A stretch of 19,487 bases of DNA from contig JAGARS010000010.1 in assembly GCA_017622155.1 (NCBI GenBank), positions 1 to 19,487 of the forward strand, written 5' to 3'. The first letter of the stretch is position 1. The number at the start of each line of letters is the position of its first letter. A program made the position numbers and the translations under genes. Below, piece by piece: positions 18,390-19,487 of the stretch. The notes beneath the pieces were generated by a model. It was not told where the DNA came from. It saw nothing but the letters and a program-made list of their open reading frames with translations, and did not search any database. This DNA comes from Peptococcaceae bacterium. Lineage in GTDB: Bacteria > Bacillota > Peptococcia > Peptococcales > Peptococcaceae.

Positions 18390-19016
18390 TTACTTCGCTT
18401 TTACAGCAGTTTTGATTGTAATCATAGATTTGTTAGGACCAGGTACGGAACCTTTTACTAACAGCAAGTTGCGTTCAGCATCAACTTTAACAATTTCCAG
18501 ATTCTGAACAGTCACTTTCAGACCACCCATACGACCTGGCAGCTGACGGCCTTTGAATACGTGGTTTGGACCTAACGCACCCAGAGAACCGGAACGACGG
18601 TGGTATTTGGAACCGTGAGCCATAGGCCCTCTAGACTGGCCGCAACGTTTGATGCTACCCTGGAAGCCTTTACCTTTGCTGATACCTGTAGCATCAACAA
18701 TGTCCCCAGCTTCGAATACATCAGCTTTGATCACCTGACCCAGCTGATATTCGCCAGCGTTATCAACGCGGAATTCTCTTAAATATCTCATTGGTTTTGC
18801 CTGTGCTTTTGCATAATGACCTTTCTGAGGTTTGTTTGCACGCACTTCTTTAATTTCATCAAAACCAACCTGAATGGCTTCATAGCCATCATTATCAGTA
18901 GTTTTTGTCTGGATGACTGTGCAAGGACCTGCTTCGATTACTGTTACAGGAATTGCTTTGCCTTCTGGAGAAAAGATCTGAGTCATACCAATTTTCTTAC
19001 CTAAAATAGCTTTCAT
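18390..19016 (-). CDS. rplC: 50S ribosomal protein L3
   Basis: L3 is an assembly initiator that reaches the peptidyl transferase centre. The 208-residue product begins [20 protein letters not shown]. The extended loop at about 112-165 carries [20 protein letters not shown], then [20 protein letters not shown] and [11 protein letters not shown], all conserved. ATG at 19014-19016 follows AAGGAGGTGGCAAG. It lies 29 bases after rpsJ and 30 before rplD. Confidence 0.98.
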   Translation of the reverse strand: MKAILGKKIGMTQIFSPEGKAIPVTVIEAGPCTVIQTKTTDNDGYEAIQVGFDEIKEVRANKPQKGHYAKAQAKPMRYLREFRVDNAGEYQLGQVIKADVFEAGDIVDATGISKGKGFQGSIKRCGQSRGPMAHGSKYHRRSGSLGALGPNHVFKGRQLPGRMGGLKVTVQNLEIVKVDAERNLLLVKGSVPGPNKSMITIKTAVKAK

Positions 19017-19045
19017 CTTGCCACCTCCTTAAGCTTTACAAACGA

Positions 19046-19354
19046 TTATAATTTGATTTCGATTTCAACGCCGGACGGTAAGTCCAAACGCATCAGAGCT
19101 TCAACAGTTTTCTGATTGTGATCAAAGATATCAATCAGACGTTTATGTGTTCTCATTTCGAACTGTTCACGGGAGTCTTTGTTTACATGAGGAGATCTCA
19201 AAATTGTAAACACATTTTTTTCGGTCGGCAGTGGAACCGGACCGGATACATTGGCTCCTGTTTTTTTCGCAGTTTCAACGATTTTCTGAGCAGACTGATC
19301 TAATAATTTGTGATCGAATGCTTTCAAACGAATTCTGATTTTCTGTTTTGCCAT
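19046..19354 (-). CDS. rpsJ: 30S ribosomal protein S10
   Basis: S10 is a 30S head protein and, with NusB, part of antitermination complexes. The 102-residue product is the standard length: [20 protein letters not shown], then [20 protein letters not shown] and [19 protein letters not shown] chose ATG at 19352-19354, 8 bases after AAGGAGGG. The frame stays open to an upstream start at 19411, but that would run through the ribosome binding site and the structured leader. It is the first gene of the S10 block in this window. Confidence 0.98.
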   Translation of the reverse strand: MAKQKIRIRLKAFDHKLLDQSAQKIVETAKKTGANVSGPVPLPTEKNVFTILRSPHVNKDSREQFEMRTHKRLIDIFDHNQKTVEALMRLDLPSGVEIEIKL

Positions 19355-19379
19355 GTTTTTCCCTCCTTCGCGCCCGATT

Positions 19380-19451
19380 AACGGACATTCTCCACGAAAG
19401 TTACCTAGCACACGGTGTCTGGCGTGTCGCCGCCGCTAGCAATCTCCCGTT
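19380..19451 (-). promoter_or_regulatory. Structured rpsJ (S10 operon) leader
   Basis: In the minus-strand RNA, AACGGG (19451-19446) pairs with TCCGTT (19385-19380), and CTAGC (19440-19436) pairs with GCTAG (19409-19405). Inside them GGCG and CGCC (19431-19428 and 19424-19421) close a 3-base loop; ACACG (19427-19423) with CGTGT (19414-19410) is an alternative that excludes it. S10 leaders bind L4 in E. coli, and this may be an equivalent. I do not recognise the fold as a specific known family. Confidence 0.45.
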
Positions 19452-19487
19452 TCATCGCATGTCTTACGCAACTTCTAAATCTTATCA

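Noticed and set aside
19479..19484. TAAGAT as a -10 box for an rpsJ promoter at the window edge
   Set aside because: The -35 region lies outside the window, so the call cannot be supported.

Overview
This window is a near-complete S10–spc–alpha ribosomal protein cluster, with every gene on the minus strand, so transcription runs from high to low coordinates. The gene order, the zinc-binding forms of S4, S14 and L36, the zinc-lid adenylate kinase, the ecfA1-ecfA2-ecfT-truA-rplM-rpsI tail and the strong AGGAGG ribosome binding sites all point to a moderately AT-rich Firmicute (Bacillota). The protein sequences and the DUF5693-like gene at the low end would fit Negativicutes (for example an Acidaminococcaceae or Veillonellaceae relative), but that placement is an inference.

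Layout in the direction of transcription: a structured S10 leader cut by the window edge (19355-19487); the S10 block rpsJ-rplC-rplD-rplW-rplB-rpsS-rplV-rpsC-rplP-rpmC-rpsQ (19354-14326); the spc block rplN-rplX-rplE-rpsZ-rpsH-rplF-rplR-rpsE-rpmD-rplO-secY-adk (14275-8286); a 235-base gap holding a candidate promoter, two long hairpins and an intrinsic terminator (8285-8051); the alpha block infA-rpmJ-rpsM-rpsK-rpsD-rpoA-rplQ (8050-4850); the transporter energising module ecfA1-ecfA2-ecfT and tRNA pseudouridine synthase truA (4789-1526); then rplM-rpsI with their own promoter and leader (1470-482), closed by a strong intrinsic terminator (419-449). A separate gene with its own extended -10 promoter encodes the N-terminus of a DUF5693-like membrane-anchored protein (306-1) and runs off the window.

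The genes supply ribosome assembly (30S and 50S proteins), translation initiation (IF1), the RNA polymerase alpha subunit, the Sec translocon, adenylate balance, vitamin or metal uptake energised by ECF ATPases, and tRNA modification. Gene content is conserved housekeeping and none of it is novel. The parts worth a second look are non-coding: the adk-infA gap, where map would usually lie, looks like a structured attenuator or small RNA; the rplM leader; the rpsJ leader; and a strong hairpin between rplQ and ecfA1. I see no mobile elements, CRISPR arrays, tRNAs or rRNAs. No gene-free stretch exceeds 300 bases.
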